From assembly GCA_963854835.1 (NCBI GenBank), contig OY978529.1, positions 45,454,821 through 45,518,820 on the forward strand: 64,000 nt of DNA. Reading direction: 5' to 3'. A program made the position numbers and the translations under genes. The notes beneath the pieces were generated by a model, which searched no databases, had not been told where the DNA came from, and saw nothing but the letters and a program-made list of their open reading frames with translations. The stretch is from Megamerina dolium. Taxonomy: Eukaryota > Arthropoda > Insecta > Diptera > Megamerinidae. Below, piece by piece: positions 1 through 11,482 of this stretch (positions are counted from its first letter, which is position 1; every line of letters begins with the position of its first letter).

Positions 1-660
1 TTTTATAAGCATATAAGCGTTCAGACGCAGCATCTCTTTTGCTTTGAATAATAGGTCTTGTTGCCATATCTTGTCAAAAGCTTGGGATATATCCAAAAAG
101 ACTGCTGAGCAGAATTCTTTTCCATCAAGTGTTGTTTGAATTTTTTCAATCAATTGTTGTATGCTTTTTCTCTAAAGTCAAATTGGTGTCTTGGAATTAA
201 TTTTCTGTGTGTTCAATTATTATCATTAGACTTTGCAGGAATAAAATTTCAAATACTTTCGACATGATTGGAAGAAGACTGATAGGTCGATAAGACTTTA
301 CTTCTTCACCTGGTTTCCCTGCTTTGAGAACCAACTTGGTCCCAGCAACCTTCCACTGGTCCAGGAAGATATTTTTCCAGAGTTCAAAGCCTTATTAGGT
401 AGTTTTTTTTCAGTATTTCAGAAGTGATGCGATCATACCCCGGAGCTTTGTAGTCTTTTAATCTTCTGATTGTGGTGGCTATTTTATTATTAGTAACTTT
501 TTTATAAGTAACTCCACTTGACGCGGTTTCCCTAAAAAGGAAGAGTCATTAGTTTCTGTAAAAGGATCACCTGCCATGATGTCTTTAGGAGAAAACATTT
601 TTTAGATGATCAGCAAAGAGCTCTGAGTTTTCCATAAGAGTTCTCGCCCAGGAGTTATTA
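1..660 (-). mobile_element. Jockey-like non-LTR retrotransposon, reverse transcriptase fragment
   Basis: Reverse-strand translation gives a recognisable LINE reverse transcriptase. Going downstream (toward base 1) one reads a linker with ELFADHLKNVFSP (about 640-590), then FLDQWKVAGTKLVLKAGKPG and SYRPISLLPIMSKVFE (about 365-255), a degenerate QFDF/FGFRE region, and palm motif A as SAVFLDISQAFDKIW (about 115-75). The motif A aspartates are present. Motif C (the YADD box) would lie before base 1, so the element runs out of the window. Frames shift in the linker and around 380-420 and 170-240, so this is a dead copy. The order of motifs fits the Jockey clade. The enzyme would copy element RNA at a nicked chromosomal target. 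Clade is inferred, and the RT identity is clear. Confidence 0.85.
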
Positions 661-2330
661 GGTTTTGTGGTGGTCGATAAATGATCGTATTGTTGACTCT
701 TTTACTAACCTTCTACAAGGAGTAATTAAAGATTTGGTTTGGTACCAAGCCTTGCTTTCAAGAAGTGCATCAGTGGATAACATTACGAGTAGATCAGAAT
801 ACATGTCGTATGAGTAATCTTTATCCGTGTGTGTGTGTGTGTGTGTTAAATTTAATGTTAAATTATACATTTGTACATAATGCAAATACAAAAAATTATT
901 ATTCAAATGTTATTATTTGTGCATGTGGCAAATTGAAATTACATATTACACTACTGTACTCAGTGTTCGCAACATGACTTTGCTAAGGGAAAAGTAGTCC
1001 ATAGCTGGTGAGGAAATATGACTATCCTGTTGTCATTATTTATCAATAAATGTAAGTAAGTAAAGGAACAGGAAATTAAAGTCGATTTACACAAAACCTT
1101 TGCTTGTTCTCTTGCTAAGCATATATTTCATATTCATAGCAGAGCTTGTTGAAGTCGCTAAATTATAATATGTTTTTTTTTTTTTTTTTGGCATTGGCTT
1201 CATTATGAAGTGCAAAAGAGCCTCTCTGCAGTGTGTGTATATATTGTTAGTAAGAAAGAAAGAAAGAAAGAAAGAAATGACATTGTCACCCCCACCCCAG
1301 TTATTAGTGCATGGTAAATAAACAAACTATTGTAGTATGGCACTGCGTAAATTCACTTTATTAGTAGCATTTCCTGCATAAAATGTATTCTTTTGTCCAG
1401 TCCACTAAGGATTTCCTGGTTTCGTTTGTTAAGTGGACCGACTGGTTGGCTGGCTTGGACTGACTTGGCAGAACGATTTGTTTCACTTTACGTTGCATTG
1501 CTAATTTGCATAGTTTTATTAGTAGTATGTGTATCTTTTGGCCTTTTCTTGTTCTTTTCAAAATGATGATTTAATGATCGTACTTTAGTATCGTACAGTG
1601 TCCTTGCGTTTATTTTGTCGCAATACCTATGCATTTGCCTGTATATCAATATACGTTGACGTAATATGTGATAACTTGCTTATGTTTTATTCTAAAAGAC
1701 GACTGAGTAAATGAAATAGCAAAGAAGCTCATGTATTTATAATTAATATTTGAACATATGTACATATATTTATTTTTCATGTAGCTGCATAATAAATATT
1801 TGTATATATAGAAAGGGCAAAAAAAAAAAACACACGACTCAAAGACATTTATACACAACAACTGCAGTAAATAAAGTTACGAAATGTAATGTTTGCAAGC
1901 ATTCATTAATGATACATAAATTATTGAAGAAAATGCATACGAATAAACTGAATAAAATGCAATTGTACATTACTATAGATATAACATACAACACCTTTAT
2001 TAACTCCTTGCTGTAGCACAATAACATATATGTAGGTATATATTCATACATACACATATGATGCTTGCCCTATATTAAATCACAATGTACGCATACTAGT
2101 CTACATAATGCACCACATAAATATGATTTAATGACTTCAAAAGGATGAATTATAGATTTGGCTTCGATACAGCAAGCAATACAACACACAAGAACATATT
2201 GAAACACATTAAGTATACTTACGCACAATATGTACTTGATTACATATATGTATGCACCAGACACTGACTATCACTAACCATATACAATATGTATATACTT
2301 GTAGATATTCATACTCAGCAGGAAAATAGA
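661..2330. other. A+T-rich non-coding stretch with microsatellites
   Basis: No supported gene. It holds a (TG)n run at 827-846, a poly-T run near 1171-1189, an (AAGA)n run at about 1252-1277 and several ACATATGTA-type palindromes near 1754 and 2055. The short open frames have no recognisable domain. Confidence 0.6.
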
Positions 2331-2340
2331 GGCCAGAGAT

Positions 2341-2586
2341 AATGAAAAATGTGGAATTAAAAAATCAACTCTAAAACGTTTCAATATAAAACGTCATGTA
2401 AGCTTACGTAACCTCGAGAGAACAGTGTGACGATTCTCAAATAAATTCCACAGGAAAGCAAAGGACGATGGATGCTTTACTAGAGTTGTTAGAGATGTTA
2501 AAGTAATGGCCAAAATGGAACTGCTACTTGCACAAGAAAGAAGAATAAATGACCTTCCACACTCTCTGTCAATAATCGGTACGTGC
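2341..2586 (+). other. Unrecognised exon-like frame with one stop
   Basis: A plus-strand frame reads from EKCGIKKSTLKR through RKAKDDGCFTRVVRDVK to LLAQERRINDLPHSL with a single TGA after LERTV. It is less A+T-biased than its surroundings and charged like a real protein. I do not recognise the family. The GIKKSTLKR segment loosely recalls a helix-turn-helix of pogo/psq type, which is only a guess. It may be a fragment of a transposase or a pseudogene. Confidence 0.2.
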
Positions 2587-2589
2587 TCA

Positions 2590-3914
2590 TCGTTTAGAGG
2601 TCACTTTAGGCAGGTCGTCTTAATGCAAGAGCAATAGCTCAATCTCAATTTTTCCATCAATTCATGTTTTCAGATATCAATATATATCTCAAGTTTCAAA
2701 TTTTATTTTCCCTCACTCTTCCAACTTACGTATTTTTCTCTGTTAATATATTTCTCTTTTCTTCTTTCCCTTAATTTTTCTATTTTCTCCCCTATTGACT
2801 CCCCTTTGTGATCTAAATCGATATTCAAATTATTCAATTCGTTTTTATCTTTATGCTCATTTGCATTTGGTATTTATCTGCATTGAGTTTGCATGTATTC
2901 AGCAAATTTTGTCAACCGATGAATTCTTTGATCTTTTTGGGGTAGTGCTCAATTTCTCACTTCCTGTTGAGTACTTGTATAATCGGTACATAAGTAGTGC
3001 ATATATTATATGCATTATATATATATATATATATGTATATATAGTATAGAGGCATAAGTGTAGTAATTTTATGCTGCAATCTTTGTGGCAATAATTCTCT
3101 TTTCCATACGAAACATGCGTAAAATGTACGAGTACATTTATGGATGCATATGCATATCTGTGTGTGTGTGTGTATATAAGTAGTTTGCATTTAGATGCAT
3201 TAGTGTTATAGCAAATATAATGGGATCTACTATGTTATCGACTTTTTGCATTGTAGACTAAAGAAAGTGTCAATATTCAACGATATATGTATATACAAAG
3301 AGGTGATATTTTTTTTTTTAATGAAATTAGGACAATTTGAAATATGAGTTTTTGCAAAATCGTTAATAGGGTATTACGTTTCGTATTTATATGCATGTGT
3401 TTTATGTATACATACATATAGTTTTATCTAGAAATGTTAATAAGATATGAATAATATCGTTAGTACTTAGTATACTAAAACTACGAGTAAATAATGTATA
3501 CAGATTTTTTACATGCAATTTTTAATGTCAATCAATGTCTTAGAATAATATTACGCATTTGATGGCTTAACAACTAGACTTCTAATGACCTAATCCCTAC
3601 ACGAAGCTCTCACAAAACGAAAAATATTGAAATTGGAAAAGGATTTGGTATGCAATCCGAAAACTGGCATAAATGGCATCCACAAATGGAACCCACAAAC
3701 ACTTCCCCGCAAAGTACGAAAGAAATCGTGAAAGTTGATGTGCCTCCTAAGTGGTCTCATGACATGGCATGTTATTTTGTTTTATTTTGAAAATAACCTT
3801 AATTCGTTTTAAATAAATTGAATTGAATTGTATTATGAATATTAAAATAAAGGATATCAAAAAAGATATTTTTAATATACGTTATTTGATTACCTCAAAA
3901 TTTCTAGCAAGCAC
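2590..3914. other. A+T-rich non-coding stretch
   Basis: No supported gene. It contains a (TA)n run near 3018-3035, a (TG)n run near 3158-3172 and a poly-T run near 3310. The somewhat less A+T-rich block at 3590-3770 is not recognised. Confidence 0.5.
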
Positions 3915-4240
3915 GTATGTTCTTTAAAAGACGTTCCCCATGTCTCTCCTTCTTCTCATGTGGCCATAACAACCGATGATCGATTTAGGCCGAAGAGGAC
4001 CTGGTGGCACCAGTCTTCTCTGTTCTTTGCTGTCCAGGCTTCTGCGCCATATGTTAGGACATGAATAATGACGGACTTAAAGAATGTAATTTTCGATCTT
4101 TGAGAGAGAGCTCGACTACTTAATTACTTACTCAGCCCAAAGTAACAGCTGTTAGCAAGAGTTCTCCTACAGATGATCTCCAGGCTGACATCATTACAGT
4201 TGTTGATGCTGGTTCCAAGATGTTCCCCCATGTACTTTGA
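3915..4240 (-). mobile_element. LINE remnant, C-terminal part of an endonuclease/reverse transcriptase ORF
   Basis: The minus strand reads LGTSINNCNDVSLEI, then RRTLANSCYFGLSK (about 4227-4130), a small frame break with stops, and then SSRALSQRSKITFFKSVII followed by VLTYGAEAWT (about 4115-4035). These are the conserved post-palm segments of RTE/BovB-like and related LINE polyproteins (the thumb-side YLG..I and L.YG.E.WT blocks). A stop follows VVMAT near 3960. Nothing upstream of this block can be followed, so the copy is probably 5'-truncated, the usual result of incomplete target-primed reverse transcription. It sits just before the mariner that begins near 4425. Confidence 0.75.
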
Positions 4241-4424
4241 ATAAATAAAAAAAAAAAATTCTAAACCGAGCAATTTTATTGTACATGGACCAGAGCACTG
4301 TCTCACCAATCACTTTGCACTGTTGATCAGTCGATATATGGACTTCATCCGAGCAAGTACTGTACGTAAAGCACAAAGTAATATGCAGTTAATATTTATA
4401 ATTGATCAAGAAGCTACATAAGTA

Positions 4425-5436
4425 CGAAAAAGGCAGCACAAACACAAAAACTTTTTTTTTTTTGAAATTGCGATCTATCAAATGTCAGCTGTTAAAATTC
4501 ATCGATTAGTTTATTCGTTGTAGTCGTTTGAAGTAACCAACTTTTGTGTTTCTTGAAAAATGGAAAAAAGCGAATTTCGTGCAGTGACTAAACACTATTA
4601 TTTGAAAGGGAAAACGGCCAAAGAGACAAAAGGAAAGATCGATCGATCTGCTCCGTCAGATTACATGGTAAAATATTGAATTGCTGAATTTAAACGCGGC
4701 CGAACAACCACTGCAACAATACCATCAATCGGAAGGCCAAAAGAGCTGGATACTGAAGAAAATATCAAGAAAATCCTCGATATCGTTATGAATTATCGCC
4801 GAATCGCGTAATCCTGTTGATTTTTGGCGTATATTAATAACTGTTGATGAAACGTGGGTCCAACACTACACAAATGAAACCAAGTGAAATCAGTGAAATC
4901 GGCTGGCAGGGTTATGGCCACTGTATTTTTGGATGCACTCGGAATATTGCTTATAGATTATATTGAAAAAGGATCCACAAATACAGGAAAGTATTATCGT
5001 GCATTATTGGATCAATTGAATGATTCAATCAATAAAAAACGACCACATTTAAAGAAGAAAAAAGTACTCTTTCTTCAAGACAACGCACCGGTTCACACAG
5101 CATTAGATACGATGCTAAAATTACGTGAAATACACTTCAAATTGGTTGATCATCCACCTTATAGTCCAGATTTAGCTCCTAGTGACTTTTTCCTGTTTCC
5201 AAACTAGAAAAAATGGCTCGCAGGAAAAAGATTTAGCTCAAACGAAGAAGTGATTACCGAAACTAACGCATTTTGAGGGGTTCCCGAAATCGTATTATTC
5301 AGATGGTATAAAAAAGTTGGAATATCGTTTTACTAAGTGTGTCGAAGAAAAAGGAGACTATGTTGAGCAATAAATAGTTTTTGAAAAAAAAATGTTTTTT
5401 TCCTACTTAGGTAACTTCATTATTAATCCGCCCTCG
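4425..5436 (+). mobile_element. mariner element (DD34D), decayed
   Basis: A mariner-family DNA transposon. The right terminal inverted repeat ends at 5436 and is followed by the TA target (5437-5438). Read inward from the end it is CGAGGGCGGATTAATAATG. The left end is uncertain: the best candidate is a TA at 4423-4424 followed by CGAAAAAGGC, only weakly similar to the right end. The internal gene is described separately. The element would move by cut-and-paste into TA dinucleotides, but this copy cannot encode an enzyme. Confidence 0.8.
4560..5373 (+). pseudogene. mariner transposase pseudogene
   Basis: The start is the ATG at 4560 (MEKSEFRAVTKHYYLKGKTA), the usual N-terminal helix-turn-helix. 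The frame breaks at stops near 4677 and 4807. Catalytic Asp 1 is in ITVDETWVQHYTNETK (about 4837-4885), Asp 2 in FLQDNAPVH and Asp 3 in LAPSDFFLF, with 34 residues between Asp 2 and Asp 3, so it is DD34D. The C-terminus is KCVEEKGDYVEQ with TAA at 5371-5373. All three Asp codons survive. Internal deletions remove the linker before Asp 1 and the block after NETK. A TAG at 5205-5207 replaces the Lys before KWLAGKRF. The protein would be a nuclear TA-targeting transposase, and this copy is dead. Confidence 0.85.
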
Positions 5437-5438
5437 TA

Positions 5439-6637
5439 TATGCCAATTAATAAAATGAGTCAAAACTATTGACGATACATTATTAATATCAGAATAAATA
5501 TTGGTGGCATATAGAATCGAAGATATATGGTCACATTGATATCTACAAATTAAGTTCAATATTCACAAACTGCATCAAGTGTATGCTTGGAACTAAAAAA
5601 GGTTTTGTAGGTTGTTTCTTAAATAAGAATATATACAAAGATGCCATTGTATTATTCAACAGCGAGCACTTTTTGCAAAAGAATTTTGTTGCAATAACGC
5701 ACTGATTTGACAAGAGTTATGGCGTTGAGAGTATCGGTCACTTTAAATATTGTCCAAAATGAGTACAATACTAGAATAAAAGCTCGAGCAAGTTTCTTCG
5801 GAGCCTATTGTGTCAACTATTTCTTGATTTTATATAATTATCACTTATTAATTTATCAGCTTTATCGAAGAATACATATAAGATTCCTTAAAAAATCAGA
5901 AGAACTTACGTAAATATTGAGTTCATTAAAAACAAGCTTCTTAAATAAGTTCTAAGAAAAAAAAAAATTGTTTTTTCTGTTACTATCTTGTAAATTTTCC
6001 ATATATATATATATATATATATAAAGGAATAGTTTTTTTTAGCATATATTTTCGTACATATAGAAACATTTTGCTCATTGATATGCACATTCTTGTGGTG
6101 CGCCTGTCTTGGTTATGTTTCATTACTTTGGTTTAGCATAGCAAAAAAAAAAATGTATGAAAAATGTATACGATTTCACATAATCATAATACTTAATAAT
6201 AATAACCCAGCAACCAAAGTTATTATAATGGTTATTTTTTTTTTCTGCTTATATTTTCACTCTTTTGTATGTAGTTAACTAATATATTTGCCATACCATA
6301 CCACAAGCTGTTCTAACATACACGCTCCATTCATTTTTCCCCCTTTAATATTGTATTTACAATGAAATGGGATATGTGTAGAGAAAAAGATAGGCAACAA
6401 AATGAAAATCAAACGATTCTACTACAATTCTACTATACAGATACGAATAATACATGTGCATATTTTTTCGCTCTGCCCAATATATGTATGTATAATATAA
6501 CTTGTACAGCATTGACAGCGTGAATTTAAATGGACACGGAAATGGGTATGACAGTATAAGCAGAATAAACAACACGAAATGGCCATAATAAAAATCTATG
6601 AGGTATAACATCAACTATATACATATATACATATGTA
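5439..6637. other. A+T-rich non-coding stretch
   Basis: No supported gene. Holds (TA)n near 6001-6022 and several poly-A/poly-T runs. Open frames here are low-complexity. Confidence 0.5.
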
Positions 6638-7036
6638 AAGGGTTTTCCATTGGGGACTTTTTTGACAGCTCCTTTTGTCGACATACTGTGTGCCATTTTG
6701 TTTTCCTATATTGACATTTCGACAGAAGAAGGTTTGCCTTTCGATCAAGTGTCTTCGTATAGGACACAAATGAATGAAAAATGTTTGGAAAAATGCTCAT
6801 TTACAATAAAATATTGCCAATTTAATTGATTCGACTCAAAGATTGACATAAGTCGAATTTTTTTATTTTCTTATTACTCTATGTAATGCAGCAAAGTATG
6901 GTAATTTGCTTAGCATTAATTTTACAACATAAATGCTAATTTTTAGCTTTCAATTAAAACAAAAATTTGCGATTTCCTAATGAAAACCATGTGTTTGATT
7001 TGAATCTAAACAAAAAATCCTTAATGAAAAACCCTC
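6638..7036. mobile_element. Short TA-flanked inverted-repeat element (MITE, mariner/Tc1-like)
   Basis: Terminal inverted repeats: the left reads AAGGGTTTTCCATTGGGGAC from 6638, and the right read inward from 7036 is GAGGGTTTTTCATTAAGGAT, identical at about 15 of 20 positions. Both are flanked by TA (6636-6637 and 7037-7038), the target duplication of Tc1/mariner elements. The interior is about 399 bp with no transposase motif. A minus-strand frame at 6615-6800 has no domain I can name. Best read as a non-autonomous element. The family assignment rests only on the TA and the ends. Confidence 0.55.
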
Positions 7037-7038
7037 TA

Positions 7039-7925
7039 CCACTATAAAAAATACAAAAGTGAATAAATATGTGTGTGCACGCGATTGAAAATAAAAAAAA
7101 AAAGAGTACAGCATGAATTAGAAATAAAAAAAAAAAAAATCACTTTAAAGTGTGAACAATCGTGCAACATATGTACTATATGTATATATAGTACATATTG
7201 CCTACCATAAAAGACAATCATAGCAGAAAAAAAAAAGAGCCCTAAAGGAATGAATGATGGAGGTGAGAAGAAAGAATAATGTATAGGAACTGCATGAAAA
7301 TATAGTAAAATTTGATGTCTTCATACTCATCATTGTCATCGTTCTTGTTGTTGTTGTTGGAAACTGTTCTGAAAATATAAAAATCAATAAACTAAAATGA
7401 CACTAACTGCCAACAGGACAATGTAAATGTGAAGTTGTAGAATTTTTTTTTGGTTTTTTTTTCTTCAGAATTTTGCAAAACAATTTATGCTACACATACT
7501 ACATAATATTAATGTAATTAATGTGCACGAACACATGTATGATATATTTAATTTGTTTTTTTTTTTCGCATAAGAATTATATTAGAATTACTCCATGTGT
7601 TGTACGCATACAAATGAGTATCACGTGTGATTTACGCGCTCACACGTAATAAAAATCATAGAACGCACAACGTGATATGTAATTTTTTCCGACATAATTG
7701 TATTCATAAAAAAAAAAATTCGCCTTTGCTCTATACGATTTTCATTGTTTCTATATGTGAAATGAATTTGTGTGTGTGTTGAATTTTATTTTTAATTAAT
7801 TTTACATTTATACAAGGTTCAATGGTCGAAATAATTAAAAAATTGCTACATATATTTTAAGGAAAATCGTTATATTCTATATTATTAATTTCCATTTCAG
7901 TGACACTACAATATATAAATATGAT
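7039..7925. other. A+T-rich non-coding stretch
   Basis: No supported gene. A small palindrome around 7171-7196 (ATGTACTATATGTATATATAGTACAT) and many poly-A/T runs. A (TTG)n block lies at 7345-7358. Confidence 0.5.
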
Positions 7926-8010
7926 TTTACAGTCGGACTGGGCCAATCGATTTATAACCGGCACATGTGAATATATTTTAAAAGTAGGAAGCCCATCTTT
8001 TGTAGATGTA
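7926..8010 (+). repeat. Fragment of the 14919-16550 repeat family (5' end)
   Basis: The words ACAGTCGG, CTGGGCC, then ATTTATA and GCACATGTG match in order the left end of the large element at 14919-14970 (ACAGTCGG, CTGGGGCC, ATTATA, GCATATGTA). After about 80 bp the similarity fades. It looks like a decayed copy of the left end only. Confidence 0.45.
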
Positions 8011-8429
8011 TGTAAAATAGTGAGCGTGGTATGCTCTGCTATTAGTTAATGTTCAATTAGTAAATATGTATTCATTGTCATTGTATGTGTTTTTGATTCA
8101 TTGGTAGATGTCTTTTCTCGACAATATCTACGAAAGCACATAATGCCATTTCTACCGGCCAGCTCACTTACCGGCCTTCGGATCCCAGAAAAGTACCTTA
8201 TAATATTGACCTTGATTTAAGATTTAAAAGAACCGATCTGAAATTATGATGATTCTTTGAACTGTCATTAGATCATTTTACATCGGTAATTTTACTAAAT
8301 GTTTCCGTAAGTTTCAGTGAAACACACCAGTATTTGAAATCAAACTCACTAATTAGCTGAATTATAAAAAATATACTTGTTTCCATACTGAGATTAAAAT
8401 GCCTCTAAGGATAGTAAAGCTAGTCGATA

Positions 8430-8740
8430 GTGTAGTTTAAATTTTCAGTAAATTGGGTCATGGAGCTGCTAGAGATAGACGTTAAAGATACTTAATAAAA
8501 TCATAAGAAAGGAATTAATCGCCAAAAAAAAGCTGCAGGGTATGATTAAATAATCAAATAAGTGCCAAAATAATCGTCGAACTACCTCAAATTACATTAG
8601 AATAACTGTCACATATAATAAATGAAATATCGCTCCTTTGTTACAATAATTATGATTCCGAAACCAGAAAAGACCTCTGACAAATCATCCTTAGATTGAA
8701 ATCAACCTAATAGAATTTACCCCTGCTGTCACTTAACAAA
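8430..8740 (+). mobile_element. Decayed Jockey-like reverse transcriptase remnant
   Basis: Across frameshifts and stops the plus strand reads KAAGYD (about 8529-8546), then ELPQI-like and HI(I)NEI-like words, then IIMIPKPEKTSDKSS (about 8645-8695). In Jockey-type LINEs these correspond to the conserved K.PG.D, the helix before the fingers, and the P.K.GK.....YRPISLL block. The following YRPI block is not readable. Identity rests on the ordered weak motifs. The direction is opposite to the fragment at 1-660. Confidence 0.5.
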
Positions 8741-8929
8741 TAGCATCATGCTATATAGATATGAGATTAATATGTAAATGAAAAAAGTCTCCAATATTAA
8801 TTCGTTCGTACTGTTTATAAGAAAAATTTCATTTCTTCTACGACTACGACTTAAAAACAGTACCCAAATCGGTCAGTATTTCACATGTATATTTGTACCA
8901 CCACATAATTGCTCTAAAATTTATTAAAA

Positions 8930-9060
8930 TTTTGCCGCCGGATGGCAAACAATTGGCCAATCGATATTAATGTTGATGTCTCAACTGGGAATTGTACCTA
9001 CGACCTACGGTTCAGAAGGCCAGTAGACTAATTACTGAGCTGCACCATGGGGGCAATAAA
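8930..9060 (-). repeat. tRNA-derived SINE fragment (head part)
   Basis: The segment CCTACGACCTACGGTTCAGAAGGCCAGTAGACTAATTACTGAGCTGCACC (about 8997-9048) is the reverse complement of the tRNA-like head seen at 60830-60900: box A from TGAGCT, the GGCCTTCTGA arm and the remains of box B. The left part (8940-8960, CAAACAATTGGCCAATCG) recalls the post-head region CAAGCAATTGGCAATT of the other copies. The 3' body and tail are missing. Confidence 0.55.
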
Positions 9061-9258
9061 ATATAAAATAATAGATTGGGTTGGTTTGTTGGTGGTCATC
9101 ATCACCATCAAATTTATTTAATTGTCCAAAACGGCATATAAGGTAATATGAAAAAAAAAAAAACCGGGTGTGTACATGCAATATAAAATCTATCTTGTTT
9201 TGAATATATACCGTAAATAAAGTATAATATTATATTTAGTACCAAATGATGTCAAAAA

Positions 9259-9960
9259 ATGGACACAGTACGTCTTACATCAATCCTATGGCAATGCAAA
9301 GAGGAGCTAAACTCATTAACGAGCAAAATGGACATCACTCTTATGTGGGTACTTGGCCATAGCAACATAGAGGGCAATGAGAAGGCAGATGAATTGGCAA
9401 GAAGAGGGCTATCTCTCAGCGAATCCGAGTCGGTAGCTGTCGGATGCCCCCTGAGCGCCGTTAAAGGAGAGCTCCACCTTAAGTTTCAGAACCATACAGA
9501 AGCCAGTTGGGTAAAAACTGGTACCTGCAAAATAAGCAAGCTAATTTGGCATAAATACGATAACTCAAGAACAGACGAATTGATATTGAAGCCAAGAATA
9601 GACATTTTAAAAATCACTTCAACAGATGCCGAAACTGCGATCAGGAAGGTTTCAGGAAAACGGTTTTCCATTTTCTATGCAATTGCCCAAATCTGGCAGC
9701 TCTGTGTCATAGAATGCTAGCAAAATTCGTTATGGACGACTTCAATGAACTCGCTAAGATAAGAATAGATGATATTAGCAGGTTTATTGACAAATCAAGG
9801 TGGTTCGAATAAATCACATATCAGTGGTCACACGAGTGGTGTATCAAATTGGCGCCTATTGTGCTAATTGAGTTTGGGTTTTTGTCTCCCAGGCTGCACC
9901 CAACCAACGTCTTACAACCTTATCATAAATTATTAATTAAATGAATTTATTTGTTTTTAG
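9259..9960 (+). mobile_element. LOA-like LINE, 3' end with RNase H and CCHC tail
   Basis: The frame starting at 9259 carries the last part of an RNase H domain: MWVLGHSNIEGNEKADELARRG, which holds the fourth catalytic Asp (ADELA). The upstream DGS, E and DSQ motifs are absent because the copy is 5'-truncated. Near 9600 the reading shifts frame. In the new frame HFKNHFNRCRNCDQEGFRK, then VFHFLCNCP (C-x2-C ... H-x3-C zinc-binding cluster), runs to RIDDISRFIDKSRWFE with TAA at 9810-9812. This RNase H plus C-terminal cysteine cluster is typical of LOA and related LINE ORF2. The 3' UTR (GGCGCC...GGCTGCACCCAACC) runs to about 9960. In an active element RNase H removes the RNA strand after reverse transcription. 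Confidence 0.85.
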
Positions 9961-10819
9961 GTCTACATAAATTTAAATTGGCACTGAACGCAAAAATAAG
10001 AATTTAAAAAAAAAATACAGGGTGTTCTAAAAAGCATGTAGCAAACATTAATTAATAATTTCTTTTTGAAAACGACACCAAAGAAATTATCATTTACTAA
10101 CAAACATTGACGCCGACTTTGACTTTAAGTAAAAGTTATACCTAAAGTTTTAGAACTTTCTTTTAAGTCGGCCGAATTTTATTATTGTTATTTTGCTTTA
10201 TTTTGTTCTTCTATAAGTACTTGCTTTTATATTATTCGTGCTATGTGAATCAAAATACAATCTATGGCAAATGTTCAGGTGCAAAGTACTTTCATATCTA
10301 CGATACTATAGTTACCCATATAAATACTCTATGTAGGTATGTGTAGTTGTACACGAATATATCATCGATTGTGGTCTACTTGTTGTTATTTTTACTACTT
10401 GAAGCTTCATTTTTGTTGCGGTCATAATAACATTAGATTATTTATGATTTGCGTGTCTAACTGATATTAGTGCTGAAAATTAGATTATTTTCTACAACTT
10501 ACAACCACCACCACCACAACCTCAAACCACAATCAACCATGGCGGCGTACGAAAAAGTCGGTTTTGACTATTTTTGGTTGCTGTTGTAGGTGAAAAAGCA
10601 ATAAAAATTGAAATAAGGAAACCTTAAGACCAGTCTGCATTTATATACAGAAGTATATATATATATGTACATATAAGTATTAGTATGTAAATATGTTCAT
10701 AAAGTATATATATATAATATTCTATTTATGTTTACTTAGGGGTATTTATTGATTTTCTCTGATTTTTTTAAAGTCTACAGTTTACCTTCATGTATTTGTT
10801 TAATGGGTGGATATTTTCG

Positions 10820-10851
<32 letters not shown>

Positions 10852-11149
10852 GAAAATATAATATTCTCCTTAATCCTAATGCCTTTTCCTTTAACCTCCT
10901 TTTAACAACAAGAAGTGGAAATCGTTTCTATGCTCTGGTATACACTTATAAGCATGCCATAGCATACATGAAATCATATTCATGAGAGTGGAGTGTGCAT
11001 TTCAAGCATGGTCTTAATGCGAATGGCCAATTGTAATTGCGTATTTGTTCTTTTATTTATTACTTAATTTTATATTATTTTAACGCAATTGCTAGTATAA
11101 CGCACCGATTTTATTTTGTATTTTGATTTACTGTTTGTAATCACCTCCG
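9961..11149. other. A+T-rich non-coding stretch
   Basis: No supported gene. A single TA plus CAGGGTGTTCTAAAAAGCAT at 10016-10038 looks like one end of a Tc1/mariner-type element, but no partner was found. A (TTG)n run sits at 10820-10852 and an (ACC)n-like run at 10503-10517. Confidence 0.45.
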
Positions 11150-11230
11150 AAGGAAACCTCCGAGATATAGAAAGGCCTAAATAATCGATTTCTATATATT
11201 TTCTTCACTCCGTCCGTCTGTTTGCCATAT
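11145..11230 (-). repeat. Fragment of the 14919-16550 repeat family (3' part)
   Basis: The reverse complement reads CAGACGGACGGA, then ATATATAGAAATCGATT, ATATCTCGGAGGTTTCCTTC. This matches in order the last part of the large repeat (16385-16490: CAGACGGACGGACGG, AATATATATCC, ATATCTCCGGAGATTCCTTC). The terminal CAGGGTATAAA is not seen here. Confidence 0.5.
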
Positions 11231-11482
11231 GGTTGGTTCTCAGTACTCGTATAAGTTGAACAAATGTTACGGTACTTCAACGAGATTATACTTCAGTGAG
11301 CCATGGTCCAATAGCACGAACACCATAGATTAGGGACTTTATCGGTCTGTTATAAGGTGTCCATGGAGCATCAAAGAGACTAATCTATAAATCCTAAAAC
11401 ATTTTAACGGGCGAGAGCCGCTGTGTAATGAATATGGTAATTAGTTTACTAATAAATGTGCGTATATGCTTACTATTTAACA

